Origin: Jejuia sp040720935
GTDB lineage: Bacteria > Bacteroidota > Bacteroidia > Flavobacteriales > Flavobacteriaceae
NCBI RefSeq assembly: GCF_040720935.1
Contig: NZ_JBFDAE010000006.1
Span: forward strand, 1-64,000
Direction: 5' to 3'
DNA length: 64,000 nucleotides
Notes under the pieces: generated by a model
Database searches by the model: none
Told to the model about the DNA's origin: nothing
Seen by the model: only the letters and a program-made list of their open reading frames with translations
Made by a program: the position numbers and the translations under genes
Part shown: piece after piece, positions 45,140-53,787 of the stretch
Position numbering within the stretch: position 1 is the stretch's first letter
Layout of the letters: each line of letters opens with the position of its first letter

Positions 45140-46636
45140 TTAATCGTCTTTCGACCAATATTCCAATGCATCAATGGCTTTGTACCAACCTTTGATGTTT
45201 TCTTCAATTGTTTTTCTGTCTTCCGTTGGTTTAAAATGTGTATCGGTTTGCCAGATTTCTTGAATTTCTTCAGGACTTTCCCAATATCCTACCGCTAATC
45301 CTGCTAAAAATGCTGCTCCCATCGCAGTCGTTTCTACAACTTTAGGACGTACGGTTACCGTGTTTAATACATCGGCTTGAAATTGCATGAGCATATTATT
45401 TACAGTAGCCCCACCGTCCACACGCAATTCTTTAATGGAAACTCCAGAATCGGCTTCCATAGCTTTTAAAATATCCATAGTTTGATATGCAATGGATTCT
45501 AAAGCAGCCCTAGCAATGTGTGCATCTGTACTTCCTCTTGTTAATCCGAAAATAGTCCCTTGCGCCTGTTGGTTCCAATGTGGCGCTCCCAATCCTGCAA
45601 ACGCAGGTACAAAATAAACACCTTCTGAATCTTTAATGGAATTAGCAAGAGCTTCAACTTCCGAAGAATTTCTTATAATTTTTAAACCATCTCTCAACCA
45701 TTGCACTACCGCTCCTGCAATAAAGATACTGCCTTCAAAAGCATAGATAGTTTTTCCGTTTATTTTCCAAGCTACCGTGGTCAACAAATTATTTTTAGAA
45801 ACGATAGGTTTATCGCCTATGTTCATCAACATAAAACAGCCTGTTCCGTAGGTGTTTTTAACCATACCCTTCTTGGTACACATCTGTCCAAATAGTGCTG
45901 CCTGTTGATCTCCAGCAATTCCAGAAATAGGAATATTGGCATCGTAAAACGTGGATTTTGTGTTTCCGTAAACTTCGCTAGATTGTTTTACTTCTGGCAG
46001 CATACTTTTAGGAATAGTCAATAATTCGAGAAGCTCCTCATCCCAATCCATAGTATTTATATTGAACATCAAGGTTCTTGAAGCGTTTGTTGCATCGGTT
46101 ACATGTGTTTTTCCCTTTGTGAAATTCCATATTAACCAGGTATCGATGGTGCCTAGAATTAAATCGCCACTTTCAGCTTTTTCCCTAGCACCTTCAACAT
46201 GGTCTAAAATCCATTTTACCTTTGTTCCCGAAAAATAGGAATCTATAACCAATCCTGTTTTTTCCCTGATACTTTTTTCGTGGCCTTGTTTTTTGAGTGC
46301 ATCACAATAAGAAGCTGTTCTTTTATCTTGCCAAACAATCGCATTATAAATAGGTTTTCCTGTGTTTTTATCCCAAACAACAACTGTTTCACGTTGATTT
46401 GTAATACCAATTGCCGCAATGTTTTCTACATTCAAACTTTTATTTGCAATGGCTTCGGCAGCAACACCTGCTTGCGTTGACCAAATCTCAATAGGATCGT
46501 GTTCTACCCATCCTGGTTTTGGAAAATACTGTGTAAACTCTTTTTGGGCTACAGATATGATACTGCCTTTTTTATTGAAAACAATGGCCCTGGAACTTGT
46601 CGTTCCTTGGTCTAATGCTAAGATGTATTTTTCCAT
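45140..46636 (-). CDS. glpK: Glycerol kinase
   Basis: A FGGY-family kinase (498 residues from the preferred ATG at 46636) that phosphorylates glycerol to sn-glycerol 3-phosphate. Hallmarks are LALDQGTTSSRAIVF, ITNQRETVVVWDKNTGKPIY, WFMLMNIGD-type NTYGTGCFMLMN, and GLGAPHWNQQAQGTIFGLTR. The open frame extends nine codons further upstream (to 46663) into a repeat element, but the normal family start is MEKYILALDQG. It forms a functional set with glpF and glpD. Confidence 0.95.
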   Translation of the reverse strand: MEKYILALDQGTTSSRAIVFNKKGSIISVAQKEFTQYFPKPGWVEHDPIEIWSTQAGVAAEAIANKSLNVENIAAIGITNQRETVVVWDKNTGKPIYNAIVWQDKRTASYCDALKKQGHEKSIREKTGLVIDSYFSGTKVKWILDHVEGAREKAESGDLILGTIDTWLIWNFTKGKTHVTDATNASRTLMFNINTMDWDEELLELLTIPKSMLPEVKQSSEVYGNTKSTFYDANIPISGIAGDQQAALFGQMCTKKGMVKNTYGTGCFMLMNIGDKPIVSKNNLLTTVAWKINGKTIYAFEGSIFIAGAVVQWLRDGLKIIRNSSEVEALANSIKDSEGVYFVPAFAGLGAPHWNQQAQGTIFGLTRGSTDAHIARAALESIAYQTMDILKAMEADSGVSIKELRVDGGATVNNMLMQFQADVLNTVTVRPKVVETTAMGAAFLAGLAVGYWESPEEIQEIWQTDTHFKPTEDRKTIEENIKGWYKAIDALEYWSKDD

Positions 46637-46640
46637 GATA

Positions 46641-46700
46641 GAAGCCCCCTCTAACTCCCCCAATCCAGATAACTATCGGGAAGGAGAACACTTACTCGGG
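46641..46700. repeat. Short palindromic element at the glpK start
   Basis: AAGCCCCCTCTAACTCCCCC...GGAGAACACTTACTCGG, with the second palindrome family (GATAACTATCGGGA) inserted in the middle. It is related to 61000-61045 at the murD start. It lies just upstream of the glpK ATG and extends its open frame. Confidence 0.65.
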
Positions 46701-46718
46701 GTTGTTTTTAGTTAAACA

Positions 46719-48287
46719 TTAATTTTTAATGACATAGTGATTAGCAATTTCTATAAAATCAGAAATTTGTCGCTGTGTCCAATCTTCATTTTTATTGAGT
46801 TCATTAGCCAATATTGTGGCTACCGTTGGTGCAGCTTCTATCGCAGCTTTAGCGTCTAAAAAAAGCATTCTAACGCGTCTTGCTAAAACATCTTCAATAG
46901 TTCTTGCCATTTCGTGTTTTACTGCCCAAACCACTTCGGCTTTTAAAAACTCTAATCTAGGGTGCAATTTTTCTCCCAGTTCAGGAGAGTCCTCAATAAG
47001 TGCCTTTATCGCTTTTTTATCGGTGCCATAAATATATAAATGATTTGATGTATCTACCGTACCATTGGCCCCGTGAATTAACAAATCTTTTGTTTTACAA
47101 GATGTATTTGGCAGTTTTCCTAATTCAATAACTTTACCTAAAGTATCCTGTGCCATACGTCGGTATGTGGTCCATTTACCTCCAGTAATAGTAATCAACC
47201 CAGAATCTGACACTATAATTTTATGACTTCTGGAAATCTCTTTTGTCTTTTCCGATTTGTCTTTTGGAGCTGCCAATGGGCGTAATCCAGCGAAAATGCT
47301 TAATACATCATTTTTGGTTACGGTTTTTGTTAAATATCTGTTGGCAGTTGACAAAATAAAATCTACTTCTTTATCCAATGCTTTAGGCTCTAAACTATGA
47401 CTATCTAAAAGCGTATCTGTAGTTCCAACGACTACTCGATTATGCCAAGGCACTAGAAACAACACCCTGCCATCGTCTGTTTTGGGAATCATAATCGCAT
47501 CTTTTCCCGGTAAAAATGATTGATCTAAAACCAAATGCACACCTTGACTGGGGCGAATTATATTTTTAGCAGCTGCATTATCCATTTTTAAAACTTCATC
47601 TGTAAAAACACCAGTTGCATTGATTACTACTTTAGCGTTAATAGTGTAAGTTGAATTGGTTTCTTCATCTTTCGCAACTACACCACTTACAGCCCCATCA
47701 TCGCTTTTCAGCAATCGTTCTACCTTAAAATGATTTAAAACCGTAGCACCCTGTTCAATTGAAGTCTGTGCAATATTTACAGCCAATCTTGAATCATCAA
47801 ACTGACCATCTTGATACACAACACCTCCTTTAAGACTTTCATCCTTTATAGTTTCTAATCGTGATTTTGTTTCGTTTTTGGATATTCTGGTAGATTTACC
47901 AAAACTTAATTTACCGGCAAGTATATCATATATTTTTAAGCCTACTGTGTAGAACAAGTTATCCCACCATTTGTAATTCGGAATAATAAATGACTGATTA
48001 CTCACTAAGTGAGAAGCATTTTTCAGCATTAAACCTCTTTCATATAAGGCTTCTTTAACTAAATCGATATTCCCTTGCGCCAGATACCTTACACCACCAT
48101 GCACCAATTTTGTACTTCGACTCGACGTTCCTTTGGCAAAATCTACCTGTTCCAGAAGCAATGTTTTATAACCTCTAGTTGCACTATCCAATGCAATACC
48201 TAAACCAGTGGCACCTCCACCAACAATGACAACATCCCAATATAGTTGGGCCTTCAACTGTTTAACTAATGTGTTTCTATCGAACAA
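46719..48287 (-). CDS. glpD: Aerobic glycerol-3-phosphate dehydrogenase
   Basis: A 522-residue FAD enzyme that oxidises glycerol 3-phosphate to dihydroxyacetone phosphate and feeds electrons to the quinone pool. The FAD site is DVVIVGGGATGLGIALDSAT, followed by the family signatures SSRSTKLVHGGVRYLAQG, GVHLVLDQSF, and LRPLAAPKDKSEKT. It is divergently placed against the DeoR/GlpR-like gene, and the shared promoter region carries GAAACTAAAT repeats. Confidence 0.95.
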   Translation of the reverse strand: MFDRNTLVKQLKAQLYWDVVIVGGGATGLGIALDSATRGYKTLLLEQVDFAKGTSSRSTKLVHGGVRYLAQGNIDLVKEALYERGLMLKNASHLVSNQSFIIPNYKWWDNLFYTVGLKIYDILAGKLSFGKSTRISKNETKSRLETIKDESLKGGVVYQDGQFDDSRLAVNIAQTSIEQGATVLNHFKVERLLKSDDGAVSGVVAKDEETNSTYTINAKVVINATGVFTDEVLKMDNAAAKNIIRPSQGVHLVLDQSFLPGKDAIMIPKTDDGRVLFLVPWHNRVVVGTTDTLLDSHSLEPKALDKEVDFILSTANRYLTKTVTKNDVLSIFAGLRPLAAPKDKSEKTKEISRSHKIIVSDSGLITITGGKWTTYRRMAQDTLGKVIELGKLPNTSCKTKDLLIHGANGTVDTSNHLYIYGTDKKAIKALIEDSPELGEKLHPRLEFLKAEVVWAVKHEMARTIEDVLARRVRMLFLDAKAAIEAAPTVATILANELNKNEDWTQRQISDFIEIANHYVIKN

Positions 48288-48326
48288 ATGAACTTTTATT
48301 TAGTTTTGATTAATTTTATTTCTCTT

Positions 48327-48437
48327 CAAATCTACAAAATATTATTTTAAAAACGAAACTAAATGAAACTAAATTATATTTTAGTAGTGATAAATTGCTT
48401 TTTTTACACTTCATTTTCTTTCATTTAACTATATTTG
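48327..48437. promoter_or_regulatory. Divergent glpD/glpR-like promoter with DeoR-type operators
   Basis: For glpD the minus-strand -7 box TAGATTTG is at 48327-48334, and two 10-bp direct repeats GAAACTAAAT (48355-48374) occupy the -33 position. For the regulator, TATATTTG at 48430-48437 is only 5 bp before the ATG, and an inverted-orientation TTCATTTTCTTTCATTT (48410-48426) adjoins it. The same direct repeats lie in the sulfatase promoter (50792-50821). Confidence 0.6.
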
Positions 48438-48442
48438 TTTTT

Positions 48443-49195
48443 ATGCAAAGACATGAAACCATCTTAAATATTTTGGCAAAAGAAAAACACGTTGAAGTTT
48501 TAGACTTGTGCGAACAGCTTGACGTCTCCGCAGTTACCATTCGAAAGGATTTAAAGTTTTTAGAGGAAAAAGGTCTGCTTTTCAGAACTCACGGAGGTGC
48601 TTCTTTAGAGAACCCCTACATCAATGAAAAAGCTGTTGTTGAAAAAGAAAAGATTTCAGTTGAAGAAAAAAACGGTATCGCACAAGCAGCCGCAAAACGC
48701 ATCAAGGAAAATGACTCTATAATGATAGCCTCCGGAACTACTGTCCAAGCATTTTCAAAATTTATAAAACCGAAAAACAAGTTAACGGTTATCACATCGT
48801 CCCTTTATGCGGTGTTACATTTAATTCACGATAAAAATATTGAGATTTTGCAATTAGGCGGTTATATTCGTCATAGCTCTGCTTCTGTAATAGGGTCTTA
48901 TGCGGCTCATATTTTAGAAAATGTATCTTGCAGCAAGCTTTTTCTGGGTGTTGACGGCATTGATTTAGATTATGGTTTATCAACCACAAACTTAGAAGAA
49001 GCCCAATTAAACCAAAAAATGCTGGCATCGGCTCAAAAGACAATTGTTTTAGCCGATTCTTCAAAATTTGGCAAAAAGAGTTTTGCCAAAATTTGTGATT
49101 TAAGTGCGATTCATGAAATTATTACAGACAATAATATCTCTGCATCTTATAAGCAAAAACTAGAAGAAAAAGGCGTTAAAGTTACTATTGTGTAA
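48443..49195 (+). CDS. DeoR family transcriptional regulator, GlpR-like
   Basis: From the ATG at 48443 the protein is 250 residues, with an N-terminal DeoR winged helix (MQRHETILNILAKEKHVEVL, QLDVSAVTIRKDLKFLEEKG) and a C-terminal DeoR sensor (DSIMIASGTTVQAF, ITSSLYAVLHL, FLGVDGID, DSSKFGKKSF). An open frame extends upstream but reads through the promoter. Its position divergent from glpD suggests repression of glycerol genes lifted by a phosphorylated sugar or glycerol 3-phosphate. The -7 box is so close that the mRNA may be leaderless. Confidence 0.85.
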   Translation: MQRHETILNILAKEKHVEVLDLCEQLDVSAVTIRKDLKFLEEKGLLFRTHGGASLENPYINEKAVVEKEKISVEEKNGIAQAAAKRIKENDSIMIASGTTVQAFSKFIKPKNKLTVITSSLYAVLHLIHDKNIEILQLGGYIRHSSASVIGSYAAHILENVSCSKLFLGVDGIDLDYGLSTTNLEEAQLNQKMLASAQKTIVLADSSKFGKKSFAKICDLSAIHEIITDNNISASYKQKLEEKGVKVTIV

Positions 49196-49208
49196 CACCC
49201 AAAATTTC

Positions 49209-50714
49209 TTATTTTCTAACATTTAAATCTATCCAATTTTTATAGCTCGCCTCAAGTTCTTTTACTTTTTCTGGATGTTGTTCAGCTAGATCGATACGTT
49301 CCCCTGGGTCTTTTGAAATATTAAATAGCTTTAATTCCATATTGTCAACTATTGGCGCGATATACTGTGCAGATGGTTCGCTTTTCCAATGATTTTCTTT
49401 AGCGTTGGTTAATTTCCAATCGCCTTGTCTAACTGCCCAAGTTTTTTGCCATTTCCACACTAACAATCTATCAGCTTCTGGCTTTAAAAGATTTTCCCCG
49501 TCAATAGTTGTATCGGCAACTTCAACACCAGCTATATTCGTCAATGTCGGCAAAATATCGGTTGCTGAAACATATCTGGTTTCTACTTTACCAGCGTCTA
49601 TATTCCCGGACCAACTTATAGCTAAAGGCACACGAATACCGCCTTCCCAAAGGGAATATTTACCACCCGTTAATGGTGCATTATTTGCTCCTGTAAGCGG
49701 GGACCCCCCATTATCTGAAATGAACACAATTATCGTATTTTCATCGAGATCATTCTCTTTCAAGGCATCTAGAACACGTCCGATATTATCATCCAAACAA
49801 TTAAGATTCGCCAAATAGTATTTCCGTAAATCTTCATGCTGAATGGCGCCCACACGAGAATATTTGTCATAATAAGCAGAATATGTCCCTGGTTTATGCT
49901 TGCCATAAGCCAACATAGCATCTGGATCATAATTAGGGATTTCCTTGACATCATATTTATCTAAATACTTTTTAGGAACTTCATGAATTAAATGATGAAC
50001 CGCACTATAGGCTAGCGTTAAAAAGAAAGGCTTCTCTCTATCCCTCTTCAAATAATCGACAGATTCATCGGTTAAAATATCGGTAAGATAACCTTCATCA
50101 TAACTCTTTTCCCCCATGTTATGCATGAGCGGCCCTAAAAGCGCACTTGTACCGTACGGATCTGGAGTACGGTCTTTAATGTCCTGGGAATTCAACCAAT
50201 AATCATGGGCATGTGCACTAAACCCTAAAAACTCATCGTAACCATGATTTAGCGGATATTCACGGACATCGTTTTTATGAAAATTTCGTCCTAAATCATT
50301 TTTACCAATACGTGCGGTTTCGTAACCCGCTTCCTTTAAATATTCAGGTAAAGTTTTCACATTATCAGGAAGTCCAGGCCCCCAACTTGCTGGCTTGTCC
50401 CATCTAAATTGATTTTTCCCTGTTAAAATTCCAGCTCTCGACGGACTACAAACTGGTGCCGTGACATAAGCCTGCGTAAATACTGTACCAGATTTTCCTA
50501 AACGTGTGATGTTTGGCGTAGAAACACTAGTGTCATAGTTTTCAAAGGGTGAAAAATCGGCATAACCCAGGTCGTCTATAACTATTAGTAGAATATTTGG
50601 TTTTTTATCAACCTCTTTGGAATTTGATTTAGCGTCTGATTTGCAGGATACCGCCAACAAAGACAAGAATAATACAATGAGATATTTCATAAATAAGAAT
50701 TTAGTAATTATCAT
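49209..50714 (-). CDS. Sulfatase lipoprotein
   Basis: A formylglycine-dependent sulfatase, 501 residues from the ATG at 50714 or about 493 from the ATG at 50690, with a lipobox near residues 20-24 (AVSC). The maturation motif is CSPSR (C90) in PVCSPSRAGILTGK; metal ligands lie in ILLIVIDDLGYAD and ISDNGGSPLTG. The substrate class (sulfated carbohydrate versus other ester) cannot be fixed by eye. Its promoter shares the GAAAnnAAnT repeats with glpD, so it may be co-regulated with glycerol metabolism. Confidence 0.9.
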   Translation of the reverse strand: MIITKFLFMKYLIVLFLSLLAVSCKSDAKSNSKEVDKKPNILLIVIDDLGYADFSPFENYDTSVSTPNITRLGKSGTVFTQAYVTAPVCSPSRAGILTGKNQFRWDKPASWGPGLPDNVKTLPEYLKEAGYETARIGKNDLGRNFHKNDVREYPLNHGYDEFLGFSAHAHDYWLNSQDIKDRTPDPYGTSALLGPLMHNMGEKSYDEGYLTDILTDESVDYLKRDREKPFFLTLAYSAVHHLIHEVPKKYLDKYDVKEIPNYDPDAMLAYGKHKPGTYSAYYDKYSRVGAIQHEDLRKYYLANLNCLDDNIGRVLDALKENDLDENTIIVFISDNGGSPLTGANNAPLTGGKYSLWEGGIRVPLAISWSGNIDAGKVETRYVSATDILPTLTNIAGVEVADTTIDGENLLKPEADRLLVWKWQKTWAVRQGDWKLTNAKENHWKSEPSAQYIAPIVDNMELKLFNISKDPGERIDLAEQHPEKVKELEASYKNWIDLNVRK

Positions 50715-50765
50715 TTTGAATTAAAAACAACTTACACATCATTTAGCTTTAGTTGTTTTTATCTT

Positions 50766-50821
50766 CAAATATACTAATTTTTTATTAAACCGAAATAAAA
50801 TGAAACTAAGTGAAATAATAC
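50766..50821 (-). promoter_or_regulatory. Sulfatase promoter with DeoR-type operator repeats
   Basis: The minus-strand -7 box TATATTTG is at 50766-50773. Three 10-bp repeats, GAAATAAAAT (50792-50801), GAAACTAAGT (50802-50811) and GAAATAATAC (50812-50821), cover the -33 region, 18 bp from the box, as in the glpD promoter. Confidence 0.55.
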
Positions 50822-50914
50822 TGCACTCTTTTACAGAAATGCTAACAAATGTTTATTAGTGCAATTATAGAGGAATTAACAACAATATAGAAAATAACAT
50901 ATTCCTTATAAAAC

Positions 50915-50963
50915 AAAAAAATCCCTTACACCAAATTCAATTGCTTGAATTCAACATAAGAGA
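50915..50963 (-). terminator. Terminator after tRNA-Arg
   Basis: On the minus strand a long imperfect hairpin (ATCTCTTATGTTGAATTCAA with TTGAATTTGGTGTAAGGGAT) ends in a T-run. Confidence 0.65.
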
Positions 50964-50977
50964 TTTTGTTTTTTTTG

Positions 50978-51051
50978 TGACCGCGAAGGGATTCGAACCC
51001 CCAACCCTCAGAGCCGAAATCTGATATTCTATCCAGTTGAACTACGCAGCC
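50978..51051 (-). tRNA. tRNA-Arg (anticodon TCG)
   Basis: The 74-nt minus-strand sequence starts GGCTGCGTAGTTCAACTGG, has anticodon stem TCAGA/TCTGA around the loop TTTCGGC (anticodon TCG), and ends with GGTTCGAATCC and CGCGGTC plus discriminator A. The acceptor stem has two G-T pairs. CCA is not encoded. Confidence 0.95.
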
Positions 51052-51053
51052 TT

Positions 51054-51130
51054 ATTCAGTATTCAGTATTCAGTATTCAGTATTCAGTATTCAGTATTCA
51101 GTATTCAGTATTCAGTATTCAGTATTCAGT
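51054..51130. repeat. Heptanucleotide tandem repeat, 11 perfect ATTCAGT units
   Basis: Eleven perfect copies of ATTCAGT run from 51054 to 51130, directly upstream of tRNA-Arg and downstream of the yqeY-like gene's 3' end. Confidence 0.95.
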
Positions 51131-51171
51131 ATTCAAAGTTAATTTTTTGAATTTAAAATCCTTAAAAAACA

Positions 51172-51621
51172 TTAAGACAATTTCGCCTTCACAATATTAG
51201 AAATGGTTTTACCATCTGCTTGTCCCGCTAATTCCTTACTGACCATTCCCATGACTTTACCCATATCCTTCATACCTTCTGCACCAGTTTGTTCAATAAC
51301 AGCAACTACTACTTTTTCAATTTCCTCATCTGTTAATGCTTCTGGTAAAAACTGACTTATCACTTCTGCTTCAGCTAATTCTGGGGCTGCTAAATCCTCA
51401 CGTCCTTGCTCTAAATATATCGCTGCACTATCTTTGCGCTGCTTCACCTGCTTTTGAAGTATTTTAAGCTCTTGCTCTTCAGTTAAGTCTTCTTTTGCGC
51501 CACTTTCTGTTTGCGCTAATAGAATAGCAGATTTCACAGCACGTAATGCGGTTAAAGCTGTTTGATCTTTAGATTTCATCGCTTCTTTTAAAGCCGACAT
51601 AATATCTTGTTGTAAACTCAT
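51172..51621 (-). CDS. GatB/YqeY domain-containing protein
   Basis: A 149-residue YqeY-type protein: an N-terminal helical part (MSLQQDIMSALKEAMKSKDQ, ALRAVKSAILLAQTESGAKE) and a C-terminal tRNA-binding-like tail (MGKVMGMVSKELAGQADGKT). This domain also ends GatB, which helps charge tRNA-Gln; the stand-alone protein's role is unsettled. It follows ftsZ, separated by a strong terminator. Confidence 0.93.
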   Translation of the reverse strand: MSLQQDIMSALKEAMKSKDQTALTALRAVKSAILLAQTESGAKEDLTEEQELKILQKQVKQRKDSAAIYLEQGREDLAAPELAEAEVISQFLPEALTDEEIEKVVVAVIEQTGAEGMKDMGKVMGMVSKELAGQADGKTISNIVKAKLS

Positions 51622-51689
51622 AATCTATAGTTTGAAAAGAAGTGCGAAGATAGGAAAAAGTTGGAAGCGTGAAGTTAGAAGTTAGGAGA

Positions 51690-51728
51690 AAAAAAAATCC
51701 CGAAAAGAATGAGGGTTGCTTTTCGGGA
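51690..51728 (-). terminator. Rho-independent terminator of the dcw cluster (after ftsZ)
   Basis: On the minus strand TCCCGAAAAG-N11-CTTTTCGGGA is followed by eight T residues. Confidence 0.9.
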
Positions 51729-51765
51729 CATCACTAAAGTACGGTTAAGCACAGAAGTATTTTTA

Positions 51766-53730
51766 CTAATCTACATTATCGTGCAAAAAAGAATTATTTG
51801 TTCTTAATTGAATATCATCATTATCATCCACCCCAACACTTGTTCTTGACAAATCAGTCTCTGATGAATGTCTGCTTTGTTCCAAACTTACGCCTTGACG
51901 TTTGTACGCAGGTATTTTTTCTATATCATCAATTTTTGAGGTATTGAATTTATAATTGAAATCTTTCATTTTAAGGCGACGTTCTGCGGTGCGTTGTTTC
52001 AAAATTTCAGAAATAGGCAAATCCATAGGATCAAATTCCTCATCAACAGACTGTTCAGCCACATCTTCTTTGATCACTTTCTTTTCAAACACTAAATCCT
52101 CTGGAATCTCCTCTACTAATTCATCCGTATTTGTTTGTGATTTATTCATAGATGATTCTGCTTCGATATAATCATCTAGTGCATAGCGAATATCGCCACC
52201 TTCTTCACTCGTTTCCGTTACAGGAATAAGCTCTACATAATCATTTACAGGGATATCTTTTGCTTCATCATCATCCAAATTAAAAGTAACGGTATCTTCC
52301 TCTTTTTCTTCTTCATCTTGTGAAAATAAAGGCAAATCAAAAGTCAAGGTAATTTGTTGTTCTTCCTCAGTTTCTTCAATCGCTGGATTCTGAACTTCCA
52401 TTTTAGTTACTGGCTTAATGATAAAGTCATCTTCTTCCTTTATATTGCCCCTAACATTTTCATAAACAACATCGATATTTTTTATTAATTCTGACGTTGG
52501 AATTAAGGTAATATCATTAGGCAGCTGTCCTGTTTTTGGCTTTTCAACAACAATTTTTTCAGAAGAAATCACTTCTTCTTCAACCTCTTCAATATCTAAA
52601 GTATGTCTTACAACTGGAGTTTCTTCTTTTTTCTCCAACTCAACAATTGGCTCAATAATTTCTGGTTCTTTAGCTTTTGTTTCAGCAGCTTCTCCTAATG
52701 CATGAACTACTTTCTTCGTTTCCGTATTAGAAATTTCATCTTGCTGTTCGATATTAAATCCAGTTGCTATAATTGTAACGGAAATCGATTCTTCCAATGT
52801 TTCATCCTCACCAACACCCATGATGATATTTGCACCATGACCTGCCTCCGTTTGAATATGATCGTTAATTTCCCCTATTTCATCAATGGTAATTTCTTGT
52901 GAACCAGAAACGATAAGCAGCAACACATTTTTGGCTCCTGTAATTTTATTATCGTTTAATAACGGAGAATCTAAAGCTTTGCGAATGGCATCTTGAGCTC
53001 TATCTTGACCTGAAGCCAACGACGATCCCATAATTGCGGTGCCACTATTACTCAACACCGTTTTAGCATCTCGTAAATCTATATTTTGTGTGTAATGATG
53101 CGTAATAACTTCTGCTATTCCGCGAGCAGCAGTAGATAGCACTTCATCAGCTTTAGAGAAACCAGCTTTAAAACCAAGGTTTCCATACACTTCACGAAGT
53201 TTGTTATTATTTATTACGATTAGAGAATCTACAACACTTCTTAGTCTTTCAATGCCTTTTTGAGATTGTTGTAATCTCATTTTTCCTTCAAACTGAAAAG
53301 GCATGGTTACAATCCCAACGGTTAGAATATCCTTGTCCTTAGACATTTTTGCAATAATTGGTGCAGCACCTGTACCAGTACCACCGCCCATTCCTGCGGT
53401 AATAAAAACCATTTTGGTATTACTATCCAGCATTTGGGAAATCTCATCAAAACTCTCAACAGCAGATTGCTCACCAATTTCTGGGTTTGCGCCTGCTCCT
53501 AAACCTTCTGTTAAGTTTAGTCCTAGTTGTATTTTGTTAGGCACACCACTACTTTGAAGCGCCTGAGCATCGGTATTACACACATAAAAATCCACACCTT
53601 TAATACCTTGCTGGAACATATGGTTGATGGCATTGCTACCACCGCCACCAACGCCGATGACTTTTATAACATTTGATTGATTTTTAGGCAAATCAAATGC
53701 AATGCTTTCGAATTCGTTTTTACTGCTCAT
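51766..53730 (-). CDS. ftsZ: Cell division protein FtsZ
   Basis: A 654-residue tubulin-like GTPase that forms the division ring. The GTP-binding signature GGGTGTGAAPIIAK and the N-terminal IKVIGVGGGGSNAINHM are present; the GTPase core ends near residue 320. The ~330-residue acidic C-terminal tail is the long form usual in Flavobacteriia. It is the last gene of the dcw operon, 57 bp after ftsA, with its own terminator. Confidence 0.97.
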   Translation of the reverse strand: MSSKNEFESIAFDLPKNQSNVIKVIGVGGGGSNAINHMFQQGIKGVDFYVCNTDAQALQSSGVPNKIQLGLNLTEGLGAGANPEIGEQSAVESFDEISQMLDSNTKMVFITAGMGGGTGTGAAPIIAKMSKDKDILTVGIVTMPFQFEGKMRLQQSQKGIERLRSVVDSLIVINNNKLREVYGNLGFKAGFSKADEVLSTAARGIAEVITHHYTQNIDLRDAKTVLSNSGTAIMGSSLASGQDRAQDAIRKALDSPLLNDNKITGAKNVLLLIVSGSQEITIDEIGEINDHIQTEAGHGANIIMGVGEDETLEESISVTIIATGFNIEQQDEISNTETKKVVHALGEAAETKAKEPEIIEPIVELEKKEETPVVRHTLDIEEVEEEVISSEKIVVEKPKTGQLPNDITLIPTSELIKNIDVVYENVRGNIKEEDDFIIKPVTKMEVQNPAIEETEEEQQITLTFDLPLFSQDEEEKEEDTVTFNLDDDEAKDIPVNDYVELIPVTETSEEGGDIRYALDDYIEAESSMNKSQTNTDELVEEIPEDLVFEKKVIKEDVAEQSVDEEFDPMDLPISEILKQRTAERRLKMKDFNYKFNTSKIDDIEKIPAYKRQGVSLEQSRHSSETDLSRTSVGVDDNDDIQLRTNNSFLHDNVD

Positions 53731-53787
53731 AAATCCTTTTTTTTGGGGTTCTAAATTTTACTTTTAATTCAATGGTTAATTTTTCAA

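Noticed and set aside
51054..51130. CRISPR or telomere-like array
   Set aside because: A perfect 7-bp tandem repeat with no spacers; it is a simple sequence repeat.
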